Source: Odoribacteraceae bacterium (lineage in GTDB: Bacteria > Bacteroidota > Bacteroidia > Bacteroidales > Marinifilaceae). From it: a stretch of DNA of 9,724 bases. A program made the position numbers and the translations under genes. The stretch lies in contig JAIRKS010000221.1 in assembly GCA_031259905.1 (NCBI GenBank), positions 1-9,724 on the forward strand, read 5' to 3'. Below the pieces are notes generated by a model, which saw nothing but the letters and a program-made list of their open reading frames with translations, made no database searches and had not been told where the DNA came from. Positions 1-8,600 of the stretch are shown piece by piece; the stretch's first letter is position 1; each line of letters begins with the position of its first letter.

Positions 1-136
1 TTTTTCCTTACCAAAAAACAATCATCCCTCGTTTTCTGATTATTTTTTTTCGCGTGCCTCTCGTTTTACCCGTTCGTCCCCTGCCCGTGCCCCCTCCTCC
101 TCTCCCCTGCCCCTGCCGGATCTCGAAAAAATCTCC
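1..136. other. Non-coding region upstream of the ABC-F gene
   Basis: I see no gene here. The first ~55 bases are AT-rich and include a run of eight T at about 43-50. No convincing stem precedes that run, so I do not call a terminator. Bases 57-118 are almost entirely pyrimidine and C-rich on the plus strand, and the sequence turns AT-richer again at about 123-136 just before the promoter box. The region probably separates an unseen gene to the left from the operon that starts at 169. Confidence 0.6.
69..94 (-). other. Predicted G-quadruplex motif (minus strand)
   Basis: On the minus strand this stretch gives four G runs of lengths 5, 3, 4 and 3, separated by loops of 3, 2 and 6 bases. That fits the usual G3+N1-7 rule. 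Further G runs lie just beyond it at about 104-117, so alternative foldings exist. It sits 43-68 bases upstream of the -7 box of the ABC-F gene, with the G-rich side on the strand that acts as template for that gene. The motif is visible in the sequence. Whether it folds or regulates anything is unknown. Confidence 0.4.
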
Positions 137-144
137 TACCTTTG
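137..144 (+). promoter_or_regulatory. Bacteroidota-type -7 promoter box
   Basis: TACCTTTG matches the Bacteroidota -7 consensus TAnnTTTG exactly. Transcription would be expected to start about 5-8 bases downstream, near 149-152, leaving a leader of roughly 17-20 bases before the ATG at 169. No clear -33 TTTG/TTG element is present at the usual distance, where the sequence is C-rich. The box overlaps a TTG at 142 that could be read as an upstream in-frame start, which argues against that start. Confidence 0.65.
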
Positions 145-168
145 ACCGGCCGGTTAACGCGAAATAAC

Positions 169-2022
169 ATGCAAATCATTTTACAAGTTGATCAATTAAG
201 CAAACGGTACGGGGAACAAGTGTTGTTCGAGGGAATCTCCTTCGGCATCGGCTTGTCGCGCAAGGTGGCGCTCGTGGCACGGAACGGGCAGGGGAAATCC
301 ACGCTGTTGAACATCATCGCCGGGAAAGAGACCGCGGACAGCGGTAGCGTGACGTTCCGGAACGACGTCACGGTGGGATACCTTGAACAAGACCCGTCGC
401 TGGACGCGGCGAGCACGGTGTTCGACGAGGTCTTTCACGCGCCCTCGCCCGCGCTGGCGCTCGTCAAGGAGTACGAGCGGGCGATGGCCGCGAACGACAC
501 GTCGGCGCTCGAACGCCTGATCCCGCTCGTGGACGCGGCCGGCGCGTGGAACAGAGAACAGCGGGTGAAGGAGATCCTCTCCCGCCTCGCGCTCGACCGG
601 CACGACCAGCCCGTCAGGGAGCTTTCCGGCGGTCAGCGGAAACGCGTCGGGCTGGCCAGGGTGTTGATCAACGAGCCGGGGTTCGTCATGCTCGACGAGC
701 CAACGAATCACCTCGACGTGGAGATGGTGGAGTGGCTGGAGGAGTACCTCGAAAAGAGCCAGGCGACGCTGCTGATGGTGACGCACGACCGCTATTTCCT
801 CGACCGGGTGTGCGACACGATCATCGAACTCGACGATAGCGGGCTGTACATCCACGCGGGGAACTATTCCTCCTACCTGGAGAGGAAGGAGGAACGGATC
901 GCCGCGCGAGAGGCCGCCATCGACAAGGCGCGGGGCCTCCTGCGAGTGGAGCAAGAGTGGATGCGGCGTATGCCCAGCGCGCGCGGGCACAAGGCGAAGT
1001 ATCGCGTCGAGAGCTTCCACGATCTCGAGGAGGCCGCCACGCGGGGCGCCGGCGAACGCGTCCTGCAACTCGACGTGAAGGAACGACGACTCGGGACGAA
1101 GATCATCGAGCTGAAACACGTCAGCAAGCGATACGGCGACCTGTGCCTCCTCGACGACTTCTCCTATATATTCTCGCGGGGCGAGAAGATCGGGATCGTC
1201 GGGAAGAACGGCGCGGGGAAAACAACGTTCCTCGACATGATCACCGGGAGAATCCCGCCGGATAACGGCTCGATAGAGACGGGAACAACCGTCGTCCACG
1301 GGTATTATACCCAGGCAGGGATCGCCTTCAACGAGGAGGATCGACCGATAGATATCGTCCGCGCGATCTCCGAGTATATCCATCTCGGCGACGGGAAGGC
1401 GCTGCCCGCCGCACGATTCCTCGAACATTTCCTCTTCCCCGACAAGTTGCAGTATACCCCGGTGGGGAAACTCAGCGGGGGGGAACGGAGACGACTCTAC
1501 CTGCTGACGGTGCTGGCGCGCGAACCGAACTTCCTGATCCTCGACGAGCCGACGAATGACCTCGACCTGGTCACGCTGGGCGTGCTGGAAGAGTACGCGC
1601 GCGCGTTCCGGGGATGCCTGGTGGTGGTGTCGCACGATCGCTTTTTCACGGACAGGATCGTCGATCACCTCTTCGTCTTCGAGGGAGCGGGCCGCGTGAA
1701 GGACTTCCCGGGGAACTACTCGATGTACAGGGAGACGAGGAGGAACGTCGCGCGTGAACCGAGGGAAAAGAAACGCGCGCCGGCACCGCCGCCCGTCGAA
1801 AAAGAAAAGAAAAAGAGACGCTCCTTCCGCGAACAACAGGAGATGGAGCGGCTCGAGACCGACATCAACGCGCTGAACGAGGAGAAGACAACGCTCGAAA
1901 GCGCGCTCAATGCCGGTACGCTCGGCACGGACGCGCTCGTGGAATCCTCCCGGCGGCTCGCGGGAATACTGGAAGCGCTCGACGAGATGGAGACGCGCTG
2001 GTTAGAACTAAGTGACATATAA
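169..2022 (+). CDS. ABC-F family ATPase, Uup-like
   Basis: A 617-residue soluble protein with two ABC ATPase domains and no membrane segments, as in ABC-F proteins. These act on the ribosome or translation rather than in transport. NBD1 has a Walker A at residues 37-45 (ARNGQGKST), signature LSGGQ at 152-156, Walker B ending LDEPTNHLD at 175-183, and switch His at 206. NBD2 has GKNGAGKT at 345-352, LSGGE at 435-439, LDEPTNDLD with catalytic Glu460, and His489. The charged linker between the domains, with an EWMRR...KAKYR stretch, corresponds to the tRNA-interacting arm of Uup/EttA relatives. The C-terminus (about 535-617) is Lys/Arg/Pro-rich, then a predicted coiled coil, the Uup-type DNA/RNA-binding tail. 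I chose ATG 169 over the in-frame TTG at 142 because that TTG lies inside the -7 box. Position 37 is Ala where the classical Walker A has Gly. The gene is first in the operon, 12 bases before the mannosidase gene. Confidence 0.93.
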   Translation: MQIILQVDQLSKRYGEQVLFEGISFGIGLSRKVALVARNGQGKSTLLNIIAGKETADSGSVTFRNDVTVGYLEQDPSLDAASTVFDEVFHAPSPALALVKEYERAMAANDTSALERLIPLVDAAGAWNREQRVKEILSRLALDRHDQPVRELSGGQRKRVGLARVLINEPGFVMLDEPTNHLDVEMVEWLEEYLEKSQATLLMVTHDRYFLDRVCDTIIELDDSGLYIHAGNYSSYLERKEERIAAREAAIDKARGLLRVEQEWMRRMPSARGHKAKYRVESFHDLEEAATRGAGERVLQLDVKERRLGTKIIELKHVSKRYGDLCLLDDFSYIFSRGEKIGIVGKNGAGKTTFLDMITGRIPPDNGSIETGTTVVHGYYTQAGIAFNEEDRPIDIVRAISEYIHLGDGKALPAARFLEHFLFPDKLQYTPVGKLSGGERRRLYLLTVLAREPNFLILDEPTNDLDLVTLGVLEEYARAFRGCLVVVSHDRFFTDRIVDHLFVFEGAGRVKDFPGNYSMYRETRRNVAREPREKKRAPAPPPVEKEKKKRRSFREQQEMERLETDINALNEEKTTLESALNAGTLGTDALVESSRRLAGILEALDEMETRWLELSDI

Positions 2023-2034
2023 AATACATTCAAC

Positions 2035-4338
2035 ATGAAACAAGTTATCCTCACCCTCCTCGTCGCGTCCACCATCCAGCGCCTCCCGGCACAGGTGGCG
2101 CCCGCAGATCGCGTCAATCCCTTCATCGGCACCAACGGCATGGGGCACACCTTCCCCGGCGCTTGCGTCCCGCGGGGTATCGTGCAGCTCAGCCCCGACA
2201 CGGGCATCGTCCCGCACAACATCAACGGCGTCTACCAGCCGCGCGCGTACGACTATTGCGCCGGCTACCAGCACGGGGATAGCACGATCGTCGGCTTTAG
2301 TCACACGCACTTCAGCGGCACCGGGCACTCCGACCTCGGCGATATCCTCGTCATGCCGTTCACCGGCGAACGGCATACCCTGCCCGGAGACTATCGCTCG
2401 CGCTTCTCCCACGATACGGAGAAGGCCAGCCCGGGATATTACGAGGTCGTCCTCGACGACTACCACGTCAAGGCGCGGCTCACCGCCACGGAACGCGCGG
2501 GAGTGCACGCGTACACGTACCCGGCCGGTGAAAACCGGCAGCTGCTCGTCGACCTTGTCCACGGGATCTATAACTACGACGGGAAAGTCCTCTGGGCCTC
2601 GCTCCGGGTGGAGAACGACACGCTCGTCACCGGCTTCCGCCTCACGAACGGCTGGGCACGCTTCAACCAAACTTACTTCGCGATCTCGTTCTCGCGCCCC
2701 GTCACGCGGTACGGTTACGAGGAGCTGGAAAAGCCCGCCTACACGGGATTCTGGCGGAAATTCAACACGCGAGAGAACTTCCCCGACATTGCCGGGAGGA
2801 AGATCGTCGCCTTCTTCGAGTTCGGCCCCGGCCCCGGGGAAGAGCCGATCGAGGTGAAAGTAGCGCTCTCCGCCGTCAGCACTGCCGGCGCCGTCGCTAA
2901 CCTCCGGGCCGAGACCGACGGGAAATCGTTCGACACGATCGCGCGGGAGGCAAGAGAGAAATGGACGAAAGAGCTGAACGTTATCGAGGCGAACGGCAAC
3001 GATGACCAGCTCGCCATGCTATACACCTCCCTCTATCACGTGTGCATTAACCCCTCCATCTACATGGACGTCGACGGGACGTACCGGGGACTGGATAACA
3101 ATATCCATCGCGCGGGAGACTTTACCAATTACACGATCTTCTCCCTCTGGGACACGTTCCGCGCACTTCATCCCCTGTTGAACCTGGTTGCCCCTTCCCG
3201 CAACCGGGACATGGTCGAGTCGATGCTCGCGCACTACCGCCAGAGCGTGCACGGGGCGCTCCCCGTGTGGTCGCACATGGCCAACGAGAACTGGTGCATG
3301 ATCGGCTACCACGCCGTCTCCGTGCTCGCCGACGCCATCGCCAAGGGCCTCCGCGTGGACCGCGACGAGGCGCTCGAGGCCATGATCAGCTCCTCCTCCA
3401 TCCCCTACCTCGAGAATACCGTCGAGTACCTCGACCTCGGGTACGTCCCCTTCGAGAAAAACAGTAACGCCGCCTCGATTACCCTCGAACGGGCCTACGA
3501 CGATTGGACGATCTATCGCGTGGCACGGGACGCCGGGCACGACTTCGCCCCGCGCTACCGGCAGCGCGCCCTCTCCTATCGTAACCTCATCGACCCCGCC
3601 ACCGGCTTCGCCCGCCCGAAGTACGCCGACGGCTCATGGAAGGAAGACTTTAATATCCTCGAAACGCACGGGCAAGGGTTCATCGAGGGAAATTCCCTCA
3701 ACTACACCTTCCACGTGCCGCACGACGTCGCCGGGTTGATCGACCTGATGGGGGGCGACAAACGCTTTATCGCCAAGCTCGACTCGGTCTTCAACACGCC
3801 CCTCCCCGACGCTTTCTTCGAGGAGACGGAGGACGTCACGCGGGAAGGTATCCTCGGCGGGTACGTCCACGGGAACGAACCGAGCCATCACCTCGTCTAT
3901 CTCTACGCGTGGACCTCCGAACCGTGGAAGACGCAGTTCTGGACGAGGGAAATCATGAACCGCATGTACCAAAATCACATCGACGGGCTTTGCGGGAATG
4001 ACGACTGCGGGCAGATGTCCGCGTGGTACATCTTCACCGCCTTGGGATTCTATCCCGTCTGCCCGGGTAGCGACCAGTATGTCCTCGGCGCGCCCTACTT
4101 GCCGTATATCAAGGTACGCCTCGAGAACGGGAAGTGTATCGAGATCAAAGCGCCAAACGTGAGCGACAAGAACAGGTACGTGAAATCCACGCGCCTCAAC
4201 GGGAAACCGTATAATAAAAGGTATATCACTCACGACGACCTCGCCAACGGCGCGCTCATCGAGTTTGAAATGGCCTCTCGACCGGCAAAGTATCGCGCCG
4301 GCGACGAGAAACCTTACTCCCTCTCCACTGAAATCTAA
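2035..4338 (+). CDS. GH92 family alpha-mannosidase, exported
   Basis: A 767-residue glycoside hydrolase of family GH92, which holds Ca2+-dependent, inverting exo-alpha-mannosidases acting on N-glycan or mannan side chains. The N-terminus (MKQVILTLLVAS...LPAQ) looks like a signal peptide cut near residue 19 or 20. There is no lipobox Cys, so a periplasmic or secreted product is likely. Family motifs appear in order: VNPFIGT at 27-33, GFSHTHFSG at 87-95, LWDTFR at 371-376, FIEGNS at 549-554, GNEPSHH from about 613, and GNDDCGQMSAWY from 654. By analogy with characterised GH92 enzymes, Glu551 would be the general acid and the Asp656/Asp657 pair would supply the base. Length is normal and both the N-terminal beta-sandwich and the C-terminal (alpha/alpha)6 domain seem complete. 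Linkage specificity (1,2, 1,3 or other) cannot be read from sequence. Only 12 and 6 bases separate it from its neighbours. No SusC/SusD, sensor or other glycosidase gene is in view. Confidence 0.93.
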   Translation: MKQVILTLLVASTIQRLPAQVAPADRVNPFIGTNGMGHTFPGACVPRGIVQLSPDTGIVPHNINGVYQPRAYDYCAGYQHGDSTIVGFSHTHFSGTGHSDLGDILVMPFTGERHTLPGDYRSRFSHDTEKASPGYYEVVLDDYHVKARLTATERAGVHAYTYPAGENRQLLVDLVHGIYNYDGKVLWASLRVENDTLVTGFRLTNGWARFNQTYFAISFSRPVTRYGYEELEKPAYTGFWRKFNTRENFPDIAGRKIVAFFEFGPGPGEEPIEVKVALSAVSTAGAVANLRAETDGKSFDTIAREAREKWTKELNVIEANGNDDQLAMLYTSLYHVCINPSIYMDVDGTYRGLDNNIHRAGDFTNYTIFSLWDTFRALHPLLNLVAPSRNRDMVESMLAHYRQSVHGALPVWSHMANENWCMIGYHAVSVLADAIAKGLRVDRDEALEAMISSSSIPYLENTVEYLDLGYVPFEKNSNAASITLERAYDDWTIYRVARDAGHDFAPRYRQRALSYRNLIDPATGFARPKYADGSWKEDFNILETHGQGFIEGNSLNYTFHVPHDVAGLIDLMGGDKRFIAKLDSVFNTPLPDAFFEETEDVTREGILGGYVHGNEPSHHLVYLYAWTSEPWKTQFWTREIMNRMYQNHIDGLCGNDDCGQMSAWYIFTALGFYPVCPGSDQYVLGAPYLPYIKVRLENGKCIEIKAPNVSDKNRYVKSTRLNGKPYNKRYITHDDLANGALIEFEMASRPAKYRAGDEKPYSLSTEI

Positions 4339-4344
4339 CACACG

Positions 4345-5574
4345 ATGAACATAGAAACATTCCTACAAGAACACGGGCTGGAATCGTCGGCCCTCATCTC
4401 CCTCGTCAAGGGAACAATCCTCGTGACGCTCGCCACCATCGTCGGGTGGATAGCGCACGTCGTGGCCAAGAAGGGCCTCGCCGGCCTCGTCAGGAAAATC
4501 GCCGGGAAAACCGCCACCGCGTGGGACGACCTGCTTTTCGACAACCGCTTCTTCAATCGTCTCTCCATCCTCGTCATTCCCGTCGCCATCTATATCCTCG
4601 CGTACGCCATCGACTGGGTGCCGGGTGTCGCGCTCTCCCGCCTCCTCGACGCGTGGATCACGCTCTCGGCCGTCCTCGTGGTCACCGCCCTGCTCGACGG
4701 GGCAAACCGCATCTACGAGAGCTACCCTCTCTCCAGGGACAAGCCCATCAAGATCTTCATCCAGATCATAAACATCTTCCTCTATTGCACGGCCGGCATC
4801 ATCCTCATCGGGATCTTTACCGGCAAGGAGATCGCCACGCTACTCGCCGGGATGGCCGCCTTCGCTGCCGTCCTGATGTTGGTGTTCAAGGACTCCATCC
4901 TCGGGCTTGTCGCCGGGATACAACTTAGCGCGAACAACATGATTCGCATTGGCGACTGGATCGTCATGCCCGCCTGCGGCGCCGACGGGGAAGTCCTCGA
5001 GATTAACCTCGCCACCGTCAAGGTGCAAAACTGGGACATGACCATCACCACAATCCCCACTTACCGCCTCGTCTCCGACTCTTTCACCAACTGGCGCGGC
5101 ATGCAAGAGTCCAACGGGAGGAGAATCAAACGCTCCGTCAACATCGACGTCCGCTCCGTGCACCACCTCGACGAGAAGGAGATCCAGCTCCTGCGCCGCT
5201 CCACCTTTCTCAGGGAGTACATCGAGAAGAAACTCGCCGACCTCGCCGAGTTCAACGCCTCACGCGACAACCCGCTCGACGCGCGACGCCTCACGAATAT
5301 CGGCACGTTCCGCGAATACATGGAATCATGGCTCGCCCGCAACCCGGACATCAACCTCAACATGACGCACATGGTACGCCAGCTGCAACCCGGTCCCACG
5401 GGCATCCCGCTCGAGATCTACTGCTTCTCCGCCCGCCAGCAATGGGTCGAGTACGAGCGCGTCCAGGCCGACATCTTCGACCACCTGTACGCGGTCATGG
5501 AACTCTTCCACCTCGACGCCTTCCAGTATCCCGGCAACATCGTACCCGTCGATAACGGGCAACAACACGAGTAA
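4345..5574 (+). CDS. MscS-family mechanosensitive channel, YbdG-like
   Basis: A 409-residue inner-membrane channel of the MscS superfamily that closely resembles the E. coli YbdG type (about 415 residues). Such channels open under membrane tension during osmotic downshock. Hydrophobic segments lie at about 17-40, 72-92, 103-118, 138-158 and 162-190, which gives five membrane spans. The last is the Ala/Gly-rich pore helix (LLAGMAAFAAVLMLVFKDS). The beta domain follows with IRIGDWIVMP at 200-209, then GADGEVLEINLATVKVQNWD to about 231, TTIPTY at 235-240 and SDSFTNWRGM at 244-253. The motif ESNGRRIKRSVNIDV at 255-269 is typical of YbdG relatives. The soluble C-terminal domain is full length. ATG 4345 lies 6 bases after the mannosidase stop, so translational coupling is likely. 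The gene has no visible promoter of its own. Confidence 0.92.
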   Translation: MNIETFLQEHGLESSALISLVKGTILVTLATIVGWIAHVVAKKGLAGLVRKIAGKTATAWDDLLFDNRFFNRLSILVIPVAIYILAYAIDWVPGVALSRLLDAWITLSAVLVVTALLDGANRIYESYPLSRDKPIKIFIQIINIFLYCTAGIILIGIFTGKEIATLLAGMAAFAAVLMLVFKDSILGLVAGIQLSANNMIRIGDWIVMPACGADGEVLEINLATVKVQNWDMTITTIPTYRLVSDSFTNWRGMQESNGRRIKRSVNIDVRSVHHLDEKEIQLLRRSTFLREYIEKKLADLAEFNASRDNPLDARRLTNIGTFREYMESWLARNPDINLNMTHMVRQLQPGPTGIPLEIYCFSARQQWVEYERVQADIFDHLYAVMELFHLDAFQYPGNIVPVDNGQQHE

Positions 5575-5590
5575 TTATACTTTATTCACG

Positions 5591-5598
5591 TACATTCG
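5591..5598 (+). promoter_or_regulatory. Weak candidate -7 box for purL
   Basis: TACATTCG differs from TAnnTTTG by one base. It lies in the 48-base gap between the channel gene and purL and ends 24 bases before the purL ATG, the same distance as between the stronger TACCTTTG box and the ABC-F ATG. No good -33 element is seen. The sequence just upstream is AT-rich (TTATACTTTATTC). It could equally be a chance match, with purL transcribed from the upstream operon. Confidence 0.27.
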
Positions 5599-5622
5599 CG
5601 TGGAACAAACACGAGACACGTT

Positions 5623-8600
5623 ATGACAATAGTTTTCTACAGGAAAGAGGCGACGGTATACGTCGCGCGCTATCAAGAACCTGAAAATTCATCAGACGCG
5701 AAAAAGTTAGAATGGTTATTCGGCGACGCGAAGAGAGTAAACGAAACGACTATCGAGGGTTTCTTCACCGGGCCGCGACGGGAGATGATCACCCCGTGGA
5801 GCACCAACGCGGTCGAGATCACCCAAAACATGGGCATCCGCGGCATCACGCGGATCGAGCAATTCACGCGGGTCAACGACGAGAACGCGCCCTTCGACCC
5901 GATGCTGCAAGAGCTTTACCGGGGAATCGATCATTCCGTCTTCACCGTCGACAGGCAACCCGCCCCGGTCATCTACATCGAGAACCTCAGGGAGTATAAC
6001 CGCCAGGAAGGACTCGCGCTAAGCGAAACCGAGATTGAATACCTCGAAAGCCTCGCCGGGAAAATCGGGCGACGCCTGACCGACTCGGAAGTCTTCGGCT
6101 TCTCGCAGGTCAACTCCGAGCACTGTCGCCACAAGATCTTCAACGGGAGATTCATCATCGACGGGGAAGAAAAAGAAGAGACACTCTTCGCGCTGATCAA
6201 GAAAACCGCCGCCGCGTGCCCCAACCGGATCGTCTCGGCATACAAGGACAACTGCGCCTTCATCGAGGGCCCGCGCGCCCTGCAATTCGCCCCGGAAACC
6301 CCGGAACGCCCCGCCCTTTTCGAGACGCGGGAGATCGAAACGGTCATCTCGCTAAAAGCAGAGACGCATAACTTCCCGACGACCGTCGAACCCTTCAACG
6401 GGGCCGCCACGGGAAGCGGCGGGGAGATCAGGGACCGGATGGCAGGAGGACAAGCATCCATCCCGCTCGCCGGGACCGCCGTCTACATGACCGCCTATCC
6501 CCGCCTCGGCAACCGGCCGTGGGAAGAGCGCGTCGCCCCGCGGCAATGGCTCTACCAAACGCCGGAAGAGATCCTCGTCAAGGCATCAAACGGCGCGTCG
6601 GACTTCGGGAACAAGTTCGGGCAACCGCTCGTCGCCGGCTCGCTCCTCACCTTCGAGCACGAGGAGAACAACACGCTACACGGCTACGACAAGGTCATCA
6701 TGCTGGCCGGCGGCGTCGGGATCGCCAACCGCGAGCAGGCCGCCAAGCACCTCCCCGAACCGGGAGACAAGGTCGTCCTCCTCGGCGGCGACAACTACCG
6801 CATCGGCATGGGCGGCGGCGCCGTCTCCTCCGTCGACACCGGTCTCCTCGCCAACGCCATCGAGCTAAACGCCGTCCAACGCTCCAACCCGGAGATGCAG
6901 CGACGCGTCTGCAACGTCATCCGCGCCCTCGCCGAACGCCACGAGAATCCCATCGTCTCCATCCACGACCACGGCGCGGGAGGACACCTCAACTGCCTCT
7001 CGGAGCTAGTCGAGGAGACCGGCGGCACGATTCGCGTCGATCGACTCCCCGTGGGCGACCCCACCCTGTCGTGCAAGGAGATCATCGGCAACGAATCGCA
7101 GGAGCGCATGGGAATCGTGATGAAAGAAAAAGACCTCCCCCTGATCCGGCAAATCGCCGAGCGGGAACGCGCCCCCGTCTACGTCATCGGGGAAGCCACC
7201 GGAGATCACCGCTTCACCTTCATCGACAAGGACGGGAACAAGCCCATCGACCTGGAGCTACGCGACATGTTCGGCAACCCGCCGCGCGTCGTGCTCGATG
7301 ACAACTCCCGCGCCGCGACCTTCTCGCCGCTCCTGTACAGCGAGGACAAGCTGGAAGAATACATTCGCCTCGTGCTCCAAATCGAGAGCGTCGCCTGCAA
7401 GGACTGGTTAACCAACAAGGTCGACCGCTCCGTCTCCGGGCGCGTCGCCCACCAGCAATGCGCCGGCCCGCTGCAACTGCCACTCAACAACCTCGGCGCG
7501 GTAACGATCGACTTCACCGGCACCAGGGCCATCGCCACCTCCATCGGGCACGCCCCCGTCGCCGCCCTCGCGCGACCCGCCAACGGATCGCGCCTCGCCA
7601 TCGCCGAGGCACTGACGAACCTCGTCTGGGCGCCCCTCGACGGGGGATTGCAAGGAGTATCCCTCTCGGCCAACTGGATGTGGCCGGCCAGGAATCCCGG
7701 CGAGGACGCCCGCCTCTACCAGGCGGTAGAAGCCGCGTCACGCCTCGCCATCGCCCTCGGCATAAACATCCCCACCGGCAAGGACTCCCTCTCGATGACG
7801 CAGAAATACGGGGAACAAAAAGTGCTCGCCCCGGGCACCGTCATCATCTCCACCGTCGCCGGGGTCACCGACGTGAAGAAAATCATCTCCCCCGTCCTGA
7901 AACCCGGTCGCGGGGAGATCATCCTCGTCGACTTCTCCCGCGACGCCCCGCGCCTCGGGGGATCCGCCCTCGCGCAAGTCATCAACAAGGTCGGGGACGA
8001 CGTGCCCGACGTGAAAGACACCGACTACTTCGCCGCCGCCTTCGCCGCCGTCCAGCGCCTCGTCAACGAGCGACACCTCCTCGCCGGGCACGACATCTCC
8101 TCCGGCGGCATGATCACCGCCCTCCTCGAAATGTGCTTCGCCGACAATCGACTGGGACTGGACATCGACCTCTCCTATATCGACGGCGACGACGTCGTCA
8201 AGCTACTCTTCGCCGAAAACCCCGGCGTGCTCCTGCAAGTGGAAGACTGCAAGACCGTCGCCGCCATCCTCGACGAGGCGGGCGTCACGTACCACTTCCT
8301 CGGGCGCGTCGCCGGCGCCGGGCAACTGCACCTCAGGAAAGACGACCGCGCGTGGACGATCGACATTCACGACGCGCGCGACGCCTGGTATCACACCTCG
8401 TACCTCCTCGACAGGAGACAAAGCGGCGAGACGAAAGCCCGCGAGCGCTACGAGAACTACAAGCGCCACGAGCTGACCTACCGCTTCCCCGCCGCGTTCA
8501 CCGGACGATTCCCCGCCCCGCCGACAGTCGCCCCGCGAGCCGCCGTGATCCGCGAAAAGGGCTGCCAGTGCGACCGGGAAACCGCCTGGATGCTCCACCT

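Noticed and set aside
1..60. Intrinsic terminator of a gene to the left
   Set aside because: A T run exists at about 43-50, but I find no GC-rich stem immediately before it.
196..1836. 546-codon open frame on the minus strand opposite the ABC-F gene
   Set aside because: Its translation is rich in Arg, Pro, Asp and Val with no recognisable domain. It lies fully opposite a gene with complete ABC-F motifs, so it is an effect of high GC and C/G-ending codons.
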